A stretch of 64,000 nucleotides of DNA from Trema orientale (lineage: Eukaryota > Streptophyta > Magnoliopsida > Rosales > Cannabaceae): NCBI GenBank assembly GCA_002914845.1, contig JXTC01000700.1, positions 45,239-109,238 of the forward strand, in the 5' to 3' direction. This document shows, piece after piece, positions 1-9,141 of this stretch. Under the pieces are notes generated by a model. That model did no database searches, had not been told where the DNA came from, and saw only the letters and a program-made list of their open reading frames with translations. The stretch's first letter is position 1. Every line of letters begins with the position of its first letter. Both the position numbers and the translations under genes were made by a program.

Positions 1-242
1 CTATTATCCGAAACCAAATTTTCTCGGCAACCAAACAGGTCCTTCCACAATTCTGGCCATATAAACAACTTTCTTATAATTCCAAGCACCAAAAATTAAA
101 CTTCTTCAGCTATTTTGCCATATTAGCGAGCTCAATCAAATCAATCAAACTACTCAACTATCCCAAACCAACTTTCTCGGCAACCAAACAGCTCCCTTCC
201 AGGCGAAAAACACAACATTCATTAACAGCTCAGATACTTTAC

Positions 243-572
243 CTCGGCCGCTTTTTGCCTCAGTTTCTCAGCACGCCATACAGGGTCCCACCACCGCTGT
301 TCTCCTCTTCCACCACCACGGCCACCTCCGCCGCCGGCGCCGCCACCACGGCGTCCTCCGCCGCGTCCGCCGATGTTGGGACCGCCGTGGCGGCCGCCTC
401 GGGAGTTGGGGCGATATGACATGGGAGAGGGGGAGATCTTATAATGGCGCCGAATCGGAGAGAGTCGCGTCGCGAAGAGAAAGAGGTTGAGGTAGTGATT
501 TGGAATGGGAATGGGGAATGAGTAGAAGGAGGAGTAGTAGCTAGTGCGGAAGGAGGACGCGTACGCGGACAT
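243..572 (-). CDS. DExH1: DExH-box ATP-dependent RNA helicase, first coding exon only (gene continues past left edge)
   Basis: The minus-strand exon starts at ATG 572 and ends at a GAG|GTAAAG donor at 243, giving about 110 residues. The C-terminal half has a Gly/Arg (RGG-type) stretch followed by RGEQRWWDPVWRAEKLRQKAAE, which matches the N-terminus of Arabidopsis DExH1 (At2g35920 class) as I remember it. The helicase core would lie in exons left of position 1. A second in-frame ATG at 422 begins MSYRPNSRGG, which resembles the usual start of this family, so the preceding 50 residues (Ser/Tyr/Pro/Phe-rich) may be a species-specific extension, a possible targeting peptide, or 5' UTR. DExH proteins of this class unwind RNA or RNA-protein complexes using ATP; the substrate of this one is not known from the sequence. 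The family call is fairly firm, the start codon uncertain. Confidence 0.8.
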
Positions 573-1744
573 TTATAACACATGGATGGAGTGGTCCGCG
601 CTCTAGTGGGAAAAATCGCTTTTTAACGCCACTATCGGTGCAACTACACGCCCATTAAATACATTTAGACTCAAAATTTGATCGAACAATGTTATCTGGC
701 CAACACCACGTAACGAATTTTATTTATCTAAAGTATAATTATATTCATCCAAAGTATAATTATATTTATCCAGTAACAAATTAATACATCATTATAGATT
801 AAGCAAAATATAATGTCATTACTCTATTTGATAAGAGGAGTGGAGTGCTAAATTTTCACTTTTAGTGTACTTTTTAATATTATTTAGCCATTAGCCATGT
901 TTACTAGTCTCTAATAAAAATGAATCGTAAAAAGAATGAGTGGAAAGAGATTAAAGGGAAAAAAAGAAACAATAAAAATGAATCGTAAAACGAATGAGTG
1001 GAAAGAGATTAAAGGGAAAAAAAGAAACAATAATTAGGATTCTCTTTCATGTATTCTAATTGATATATTAACACATGAGTGAGAATGGCTATCATTTATC
1101 TTATTTCCTTAGCACATCATTACGGATTAGTAAAATTATAATATACTTTAATGGAACCCACGTGATATAAGAGTGTAAAAAATAATAAAAATGATGATAC
1201 AACTAGCACTTCTCGTTTGATAAATTATATCTTTTCTCCTATTTTTTTTCTTGACAATTAAAAGTATAAAATATACCATGTTAAACAAATTTGTGGACGA
1301 CATGAATTTTGGGGAAGAAAAAATTTTTAAATTCAAAAATTTTAAATTTTTTTTATTTTAATTACTAATGACATTTAAAAAAAATCATTTCTATAACTTA
1401 CGAATACAAATTATTTGTTTTTCGAATAATGTCTTTTCTTTAAAAACACCCACATCATCTGAAAAATTCTTTTTATAGAAATAAAGATTCGAAGTTACAT
1501 AAGTAAAAATATTATTCACGAATTGAGTTGTCCCTAATTGAAAGATTAGATTAAAATATAAACATTAACTTTAACATCAAATTTGCAATTTTTTTTGCGT
1601 TGGAAATCACAAATTAGTTAAGATGAAATAATTCACTTTATTGCATTTGATCGAGTTTGATCAATGCAAATGTATTTCAGGGAATTTATTACTCGATGTA
1701 TAGAACTGAATTGTGCTAACAAAAATTGCCCAAGACAAAGTATA
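573..1744. other. Upstream region of the helicase gene and AT-rich spacer, no gene seen
   Basis: The first ~50 bp above ATG 572 are GC-rich and presumably hold the helicase 5' UTR and core promoter. Beyond about 650 the sequence is AT-rich with no ORF of interest; the 62-codon minus-strand ORF at 1148-1336 is low-complexity. A 58-bp tandem duplication (913-1028) is the only structure noted. Confidence 0.6.
913..1028. repeat. Tandem duplication, 2 x 58 bp
   Basis: Copies at 913-970 and 971-1028 begin AATAAAAATGAATCGTAAAA and differ at one base (AAAGAATGAG versus AACGAATGAG). Near identity points to a recent slippage or unequal-exchange event. Confidence 0.9.
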
Positions 1745-2185
1745 TGTTGATCGACCTTCACGATAAGATTGACATAGAGACTGGAAGCGTGTGTTAAACC
1801 CTGCTTCTGGGAGGCGTGATACAGAGCCCCCGAAGAAAATTTTACTTGTAAGAGTATATTAGTAAAGGGTATTCTTGTTTTTTTTTTTATGTATTTCGGT
1901 TAACCTAATTTGTATCTTCTATATAAAGGGTATTAGGTGCCGAGTTTAGGTAAGTGAGATTATGGAGATCTCAAATAGTCGAATAAAGGTATGAGATCTG
2001 AGAAATTGAGAATTTCTTGTAATTTTTCTTTTTCATCATAATGAAAACCTACGGAGACTGAAAGTGGACGTAGCTCTCATGTTGAGAATCAACTACTATA
2101 ATTTCGTGTATTTACTTACTTTTATTTTATATTTTATTGCTCTTGATAATAAAGGACTAGACGCTTTAATTATTGACACTTACTA
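1745..2185 (+). mobile_element. LTR-like remnant (solo LTR or fragment), same family as 61021-61552
   Basis: A stretch starting TGTTGATCG carries motifs typical of plant LTRs: a TATA-like TCTATATAAAGG near 1918, then GTGGACGTAGCTCTCA followed by a polypyrimidine stretch. Two segments have relatives at 61021-61552: CTGGAAGCGTGTGTTAAACC matches GTTGGAAGCGGCTGGTTATA, and the 'gaaaacctacggagactgaaa' region around 2043 matches 'ggaaacctgtagatactgaaa'. No target duplication was found, so both borders are approximate. Treated as a fossil. Confidence 0.5.
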
Positions 2186-2282
2186 GTGAAAAAATGGTAT
2201 TCAACCCAAAATGATACATATTTGTAGCATATTCTAAGATTAAAAAAGTGATGTTGATAATGTCTATTATACAATGTAGAAA

Positions 2283-2602
2283 TTGAATAATAGTTCAAAT
2301 ATAAGGTAGATCATTACCATTCAGATCTCATTTTAGTCCATGAATAATATTTTGTTTTAATTTGATCATTGAATTGTCCAAAGTCACATTTCATTATCAT
2401 GTAATGTTTGATCCATGATCTCAGTTTGAACAATAATATTAAAAATAACAGACAAGATGAGGCAGAAAAGGAAAATCATTATTTTGTGTAACAAAATATG
2501 ACAGAATACAGTTTAATAGTTCATGGACCAGACTGAAACAAAACATAATTTAGGGATATTTTTAAAAATATAGACGAAAATGATATTTGAGCTATTTTTC
2601 AA
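2283..2602. mobile_element. Foldback MITE, unclassified
   Basis: The ends are imperfect inverted repeats: TTGAATAATAGTTCAAATAT at 2283 and the reverse complement of ATATTTGAGCTATTTTTCAA at about 2583-2602. Inner arms carry CATGAATAATATTTTG opposed by a segment related to TTATGTTTTGTTTCAGTCTG. No convincing target duplication, so the superfamily is unassigned. Confidence 0.45.
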
Positions 2603-3114
2603 TAACTAAAATAGGATCACCCAAATACTGTTTTATTCATTTAAAAGAAGATAGTAAAAGAAAAATAAAATACACATAATACTAGGGTTAAGTCTTGAAT
2701 TACCAATTTTTTTAAAAACATGAATTAAAGTCAACAATAATGTGTTCTACACTGCTAATTATTACTTCAGTAGCTTAACTTCTCATTCAAATTGATATAG
2801 ATAGGACAACTAATGAAATATATATATATATATCTGTTCATGGTCATAAAAAAATTGAAATTATTGAGAAGTCCTCTCTATATATATTATATGAAGAAAA
2901 AGAAGAAGTAGTATAAATAAGAACAAAGAAAATTATCGTAATTAGTTTGGTCTAGAATAAGTGGTATAACAAAATGACTAGATTTTTAGCTTATTTTAAG
3001 TAAATATCAATTTTTTAAATGTTGTAGCAAAATAACTGATATATGAGTGTATATACTAAGTGTAAAATATAATGTACCAAGTATAAAAATTAATATACTA
3101 ATTACATAAACTAA

Positions 3115-3480
3115 GGGCTAGTTTGTTATTACTATCTTTTATGAGGAAAAAAAAAAAAGTGGGAAAAAAAAAAATATTTAAGCGTTTGGTAAATTTATTT
3201 ACAAAATGCTGTACTTTAAACGCAACATCTAAATATTTGGTAAACTACAGTTTATATAAATTCGAGAATAATATTTTAAGAAATTTGTATAGTGGTAGCA
3301 AAATCAGTTGTGAAAGCAACCATTTCCTTGCTTTATCAAATTCTACTTAAAATAACAGTTACACATCAGCTTTTAAAATCTGCTTAGCCAAATCATGAAC
3401 TTATCAAATAGCTCCCACTACCCCTAATCGCTTTTAAAAGCTAAAAAAAAAAAAATCCATAATCAATCCCAAATAGGGCC
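3115..3480. mobile_element. Tourist-like (PIF/Harbinger) MITE, probable
   Basis: The left end GGGCTAGTTTGTTATTAC and the right end, read as reverse complement GGCCCTATTTGGGATTGA, form an imperfect terminal inverted repeat of the GGGCC..TTTG type common in Tourist MITEs. It is flanked by TAA on the left and TCA on the right, close to the 3-bp TWA duplication expected. Interior is A-rich with no coding capacity (the 75-codon ORF at 3123 is low-complexity). Confidence 0.5.
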
Positions 3481-3552
3481 TCAAATTGGTATATAAAGTA
3501 GATATACAAAATATATAAATACATATACTCGGACATTTAGCTATAAAAAGAT

Positions 3553-3966
3553 GTAAAAATTACACTTAATACCCGTTTTTTAAAATTTATTTCAAAAATA
3601 CCCGTTTTTAGATCTTATTTCAAAAATACCCGTTTTACGGTCCACATTTCATATGAAAAATATGAGTAGTCCACATTTACAATGTAAATTTTATCAATGA
3701 GGTACATATTTCATGTGTAAAATATGAACGGTACACATTTTAAAATGTGTACCAATTTTGAGTGTAAATTTTATTCATGAAATGTGGACCACAGTATACA
3801 TTTAACGCAAGAAATGTATACCGTGGTCCACATTTCAAGTGTAAAACAGTGGTGGTCTATATTTCTCAAAAAAAAAAGTATAAAAACGGGTATTTATGAA
3901 ATAAAAATAAAAAACGAGTATTTATGAAAATATAGTTTTGAAAACAGGTATTTATGAACTTTTCCC
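3553..3966 (-). mobile_element. Mutator-type MITE, family C copy 1 (414 bp)
   Basis: Flanked by the perfect 9-bp duplication TAAAAAGAT at 3544-3552 and 3967-3975. The left end GTAAAAATTACAC and the right end, read as reverse complement GGGAAAAGTTCATAAATACC, match the two ends of the inverted copy at 28534-28946. The inside is a chain of short inverted modules (AAATGTGGACC / GGTCCACATTT, AAATGTGTACC / GGTACACATTTT). No ORF. A 9-bp duplication is the hallmark of Mutator-like transposition. Confidence 0.8.
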
Positions 3967-4536
3967 TAAAAAGATATAAAACAAAATGTATTTTTTTGTG
4001 CTTTTTACAAAAATACGGAAAAAAGTGGCCCACTTTTAGAAATTATCGTATGTACAAAAAAAAGTTAAAAAATACGGATGACTACGCAATATTATTTTAA
4101 AAATATGATGTATAGCAATTGTTTTAAAAAAGTACGGAGCCTGACACTGACTCTGATTAGGCCAAAAAAAAAAAGAAAAAGAGGAAGACAAGCGCAACAA
4201 CACATGTATGCGGGTCTGTCAAGACACGTGTTAGCGCCTGATTACAAGTGCTGACAAAAGTTTTTTTTTAAATATATTTTATCAATTTTTTATTTATATT
4301 TTAAAGGTTTTTTCTCCCAATAATTGGTTTTCCTCTTAATTTAATTTTCTACTTTAATAAAGTTATTATCTTTGGATTTTAGCTTTAGCTTAAAAGTTTT
4401 TAATTGAAGTATCAAAAATATTTTGAATAATATTTTAAATTCTTTTTAATAAAATTAATTAATAAATATTTTTAACAATAACATAATTTTTTTTAACAAT
4501 AACAATACTAATTCTCTTTTCTATTTCCTAAATACT

Positions 4537-4762
4537 ATGAATAACATATAAAAATATTTATGCTAATTTTTTTCTTTTTTTTTTTAATATAGAATGCCCA
4601 AATATCACCTTCTAAATTACACTATAATATACCATAAATAACTTAGATATTGTAAGTAATATGTAAAAGTACATATGCTAATTTTTTTTCCTTTTTTTTT
4701 AAATATAGAATGCTCAAATATCACATTCTAAATTACAATTTAAGATACCGTAGATAACTTGC
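4537..4762. repeat. Tandem duplication of a ~113-bp AT-rich unit
   Basis: Two diverged units begin near 4537 and 4652. Both contain TATGCTAATTTTTTT, a long T-run, ATATAGAATGC(C/T)CAAATATCAC, then TTCTAAATTACA and a GATA(C/A)C(A/G)TA(A/G)ATAACTT end. The second unit leads into the GATACC repeat field. Confidence 0.7.
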
Positions 4763-7290
4763 TATAATACCATTATATCCTCATACTATAAGTATCCATG
4801 TAAGATACCTATAGTAATATTTTTGTTTAAAAACTTATTTAAGTTTAGATACCATAAGTAACTAAATAATATACTTAAGGTACTAGTTTAACTTCCTTTT
4901 TAATTTACTTGCTTACGATTAAGATATTTACGGTAATATTCTTCTTCTTCTTCTTTTTTTTTTTTTTTTTGTTTCTAAAAGCTTATGTGAGCCTTAATGA
5001 ACATATTTCTTTGGATAACAGGTTACACAACTCATATTCGAATTTATCTGCTTATGACTAAGATACTCGTGATAACCTTTTTCTCTTCCAATTTACACAA
5101 ATAATAAAGATACCTATATTGAACTTTTACCCAGATACTATAAGTAATCTCATATGATACCTATAGTAACTGACTAACACTAATTATTCTAGGTAACTAC
5201 ATGGGAGACCATCTATATGTTAGCTATTGTTAGCCCAAAATTGACAACACAAGAGGGGGGTGAATTGAGTTTTAAAATTTTTGCGGAAACTTTTCAACTA
5301 TTTAAAACTATTGACCACTATTTTTAAATTTTGAAGCTAAACAAACAATATTACCAAGTATATAGCAATAATAGCAAGTATATTAAGTACACCAAATATC
5401 AAACACTCAAATACATAGTTTGCAATAAAGTAAAGAATGTGGGGATAAAGAAAGTGCAAACTCGGTTTTTACGAGGTTCGACAAATATGACGGTTTGCCT
5501 ATGTCCCCGGCCCTCGGCAACTTATTTTGAGCTTTCCACTATCGGATCAAGATTATGGGCTTGACCGACTCTTATACAAACGGAGTGAATTCTTTTTAGG
5601 TACATCCTAGCCTTTACAATAGTTTTGACTCCGGCTCTATCACGCCTAATCTCGGATTGTTTTGACTCCGGTGATAATCTCACCTACACGGATTGTTTAG
5701 ACAATGGTGCCAATCTCATCAATTCACGGGTTATTTATGACTCCGGTGGAAACCTCACCTCAATCGGGTTGTTTATGAATCCGGTGCTAACCTCACCTAA
5801 CACTCAATAGTTTTCAACAAATAAGAGTGAACACTCACTTACAAATTCTCCTTACAAAATAATGAATACAATTTTGGCTTAGGAGATTTGAGAACAATGC
5901 ACAATAGATTGTCTAAGAATGGCTCAATATGATTTGAAAGTTAATTCAATCTAAGGATAGGCTTTTGTACTTTGAAAGTAGTTGGATAACAATTTAGGTT
6001 TATACCCAGTCTAAAATGCCATCAAATGAGGCTCTATATATAGATATCCAAGAAAACTAGCCATTTATAGCCGTTATTAGCTTTCTGTCAAAAGTTTGGT
6101 CAACCAAAATTAAAACTAGTCGACCAAAAATATAGCCGTTGGAGTTTGACACGTTAGTTCAACTCAAACGATCATTTCTGGCCACTAGTCTGAAAAGTGG
6201 TCAACTAACTTTGGTCGACGAAAATCACTGTTGGTCAACCAAAACCCATTTTTGGTCGTTTTTCAAACTCTGACAGGATTTTTGGTATTTTTCAGATTTT
6301 GACAGCTTTTGGCATTTTTTAAAACATGACTTCTAAACTTATTTTAAACACTTTAAAAAAAATTAGAAATCAATTTAAAAATAATATTTTAGCTATTGTA
6401 AACTTGTTTTAGTTTCGCAAAGGTATTTAACAATAATTTAGAAAGACAAAACATATTCTAGATTGCAAATAGAAAAACTCTTTTTAGTCTATGTCAAATA
6501 ATCATGATTTCAAATATATTTGTAACTTCTTTAAACTTAAGAAATCATGTTTCAAAGAATATTTTGCCCATTCAAAATCATTATTTTCTATTTTCAAACT
6601 TCTATATTAAAATAACCATTTTAAGCTTAAGATTGTTTGAAAATTCTTTTGAAAGTATGAGAAAACTCTTTTAAAAGTATGTGCCAATGCAAAGAGAATC
6701 TATGTGCAATGAACTAAATCAAATACAAGACTAAGTATGAAATATACTCTATTTAGACACGATCTTGTATCTTGATTGTCTATCTTCAAGCTTGATTATA
6801 ATAAGTCCAATATGCATCCATCTTCAAGCTTGCTTCCTTGATCAACTTGAGTTAGAACTTTAAAACCATTTCATTACACACTTAAATTAAATCATTAGTA
6901 CTAAATCAAATATTTGTTATCTTCAAAATAAGAGTGAGTAAGATTGAAACCTCAATTTCTCAACACTATATCCAAGTAGAAGACCGTCGGTATCCAATTA
7001 TAAGACCGTAGGTAAATAGCCACAGTCAACCATCAAAAAAAGGTATCCCACCAAAAAGTTAGATATGTTGAATAGATACTTAGAGTCTAGTTTACAATTT
7101 ACTCAGACACCATAATAAGATACTTATGGTAAACTTGTAGGATACTTATAATAATCGAGTACGATACCCATAGTAGACCTATTTTAGAATATTTATTATT
7201 ACTATGTAAGATATCTATGGTAATAGTATTATATTTTCTAGGCAAGATACGATAATCATTTTTTCTTTTTTAATAGGCCGGATACCTATA
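4740..7290. repeat. Decayed dispersed/tandem field of a GATACC(T/C)ATAGTAA-like motif, interrupted by a solo LTR
   Basis: Left of the LTR the motif recurs as AGATACCTATAGTAATAT, AGATACCATAAGTAACTA, GATATTTACGGTAATATT, GATACTCGTGATAACC and GATACCTATAGTAACTGA. Right of the LTR it continues as GACACCATAATAAGATAC, GATACTTATGGTAAACTT, GATACCCATAGTAGACC, GATATCTATGGTAATAGT and GGATACCTATAGAAAC. Spacing is irregular, about 30-70 bp. It looks like an old minisatellite that drifted and was later split at 5218-6965. Confidence 0.55.
5218..6965 (+). mobile_element. Solo LTR, 1748 bp, probable Copia superfamily
   Basis: Begins TGTTAG and ends CTCAACA, flanked by the perfect 5-bp duplication CTATA at 5213-5217 and 6966-6970. 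Inside are motifs frequent in long plant Copia LTRs: GAGGGGGGTGAATTGAG near 5253, TTTTTACGAGGTTCGACAAA near 5465, and several diverged tandem units around GACTCCGGTG(A/G)(T/A)AA at 5620-5790. No gag-pol reading frame. A single LTR between intact duplications is the usual result of LTR-LTR recombination. The Copia call is by motif impression only. It lies inside the GATACC repeat field. Fossil. Confidence 0.8.
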
Positions 7291-7476
7291 GAAACTCTTT
7301 TTTTTTTTTTTTTTTTCCGTTTTTGTTTTGGTAATAACTAATACTAAATACAATGTCAAATTCTTATCAGATGGGATAGGTAATCAAGTGATAGAACTAT
7401 GAGACACTCCGACAACTTGGTGTCTTTGACATATACTTTACTTTTAGAGATAATCTCAAACAAATATTTAAATCAT

Positions 7477-7648
7477 GGGCGCGTCTACAGTAGGGGCGCC
7501 CCTACGTAGGGCCCTGTCTATTCACCGTTGGATGAGAATCTGTATATAAATAGATTCTCCACAGATTCCCGTTATTCTCCACAGATTCCCATCCAACGAT
7601 AATTAAGACATGACCCTACGTAGGGACGCCCCTACCGTAGCTATCCCC
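7477..7648 (+). mobile_element. Mutator-type MITE, family A copy 1 (172 bp)
   Basis: Flanked by the perfect 9-bp duplication TTAAATCAT at 7468-7476 and 7649-7657. The left end GGGCGCGTCTACAGTAGGGG and the right end, read as reverse complement GGGGATAGCTACGGTAGGGG, form a terminal inverted repeat of about 35 bp ending in CCCTACGTAGGG. GC-rich ends in an AT-rich setting. The centre holds the direct repeat TTCTCCACAGATTCCC twice. Confidence 0.9.
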
Positions 7649-7882
7649 TTAAATCATATAAAATAGTTAAAAAAATAACTTTATCATAAAAAAAATAATC
7701 TTCTATAATATTTTTAGAAAATTTAATGCAATCATAAGCAAAGGTATTTCAAAATTAAAAATAAATAAATAAGTTAAAAATACAACTTTTGTTTAAAAAT
7801 AAAAATATGAAAAGGTTAATTAATACTAAAACATATAGAAATTAAACACATTATAAAGATTAAAAAAAATTAAAAACATATA

Positions 7883-8054
7883 GGGGATGGCTACGGTAGG
7901 AGCGTCCCTACGTAGGGTCATGCCTTAATTATCGTTGGATGGGAATCTGTGGGGAATAACGGGAATCTGTGAAGAATCTATTTATATACAGATTCCTATC
8001 CAACGGTGAATAGATAGGGCCCTACGTAGGGGCGCCCCTACTGTAGACGCACCC
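7883..8054 (-). mobile_element. Mutator-type MITE, family A copy 2 (172 bp, inverted relative to copy 1)
   Basis: Nearly the reverse complement of 7477-7648 and the same length. It has its own perfect 9-bp duplication AAACATATA at 7874-7882 and 8055-8063, so it is an independent insertion 234 bp from the first. Ends GGGGATGGCTACGGTAGGAG and (reverse complement) GGGTGCGTCTACAGTAGGGG. Confidence 0.9.
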
Positions 8055-8189
8055 AAACATATATCCTAAAAAAAGTAAAAGAAAAACAAAATCAATCAGT
8101 TAAAAAAAATCTATCCGAAAGAACATTAACACGAAGACAAATTATTAAAAAAAAAAAGAGAGTAAACAATAAGACAAGAAAAAGATTAA

Positions 8190-8546
8190 GGCCCCGTTTG
8201 TTTCAATCATTCCATTCCATTGGAATAGAAAATCTATTTGAATGTGTGTTTGTTTCAACAATTCAGTTTTTCCATTCAAATAATCTTTTAGAATGTGTGT
8301 TTGTTTCAACAATTCAGTTTTCCATTCAAATGGTCCATCCGAAAAGTTAACCATTGGAATGGTTTTTTTGTGTCTTGAATGAGAATAGAGGGGGGAGGTG
8401 TTTTTGAATGGTCCATTCCAATGCTCCTATTCTAATTACAACACATTCCACTATTTTTTCCATTAAAATGTCTCCCATTCTAATTATAACACATTCTACA
8501 ATTTCTATTCAAATACACACGTTCAAATAGACGAACCAAACGGGCC
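8190..8546. mobile_element. Tourist-like (PIF/Harbinger) MITE, 357 bp
   Basis: Ends GGCCCCGTTTGTTTC and (reverse complement) GGCCCGTTTGGTTCG, flanked by TAA at 8187-8189 and 8547-8549, fitting the 3-bp duplication of PIF/Harbinger elements. The interior has a duplicated GAATGTGTGTTTGTTTCAAC segment (from about 8239 and 8292) and repeated CATTCC units. No coding capacity. Confidence 0.75.
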
Positions 8547-8549
8547 TAA

Positions 8550-9141
8550 ATAAAAATAAAACACCCACATCAGCCATCAGGTAAGACGCGCCGCCTTTAG
8601 TGCGTCTGGCACATGCGCTTCTTTTTTTTTTTCTCTCGTTTTGTTCTACTGCAGCTGACAACAGATGATGTCAGCACGTAAAACTCAAATCCTTTTGTGA
8701 AAGAGTCGCACAAAACTTAAAACAAAAACTCCGTATACCGTACAAAAATAAATGTTGGTCAAAATACAGTAGTACCACACCTAATTTCCCCCAATGTTTT
8801 TTGTTTGTTTGTTTCAAAATTTGTCACGGGCTTCCGTTGAGCCCACAAAAGGAAGCCCAAATCGACAACAGAAGAGCCCGTTGAACAGCCCAAATAACAA
8901 CAGGGTGTCGGGGGCAGAACGATGCAATCAGCAATTTACAATATACATAGCAAAGGCTCTTCCTTCCTCTCCATCCGCCATTGACGTCGGAGATCTGAGC
9001 GAGCCAAATCCCGAGTGAACTCTTGCTCACCCACACGAGCCGATTCGACTCACTGAGTGGCTCAGTCAGTTCGGCTACCCAAATCCGAACGCGGGAGAAC
9101 CTCATTCTTCACCAATTAAGCCACTCAGGACCCAAAAGACC
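8550..9141 (+). promoter_or_regulatory. Upstream region and 5' UTR of the TRAPPC8 gene
   Basis: GC content rises from about 8820 towards the ATG at 9142, typical of a plant 5' UTR. The 5' leader probably begins somewhere in 8900-9000. I do not see an unambiguous TATA box. Short ORFs in this stretch are not supported. Confidence 0.4.

Noticed and set aside
7477-8054. A single 578-bp foldback transposon
   Set aside because: Each 172-bp half has its own distinct perfect 9-bp duplication, so they are two insertions.
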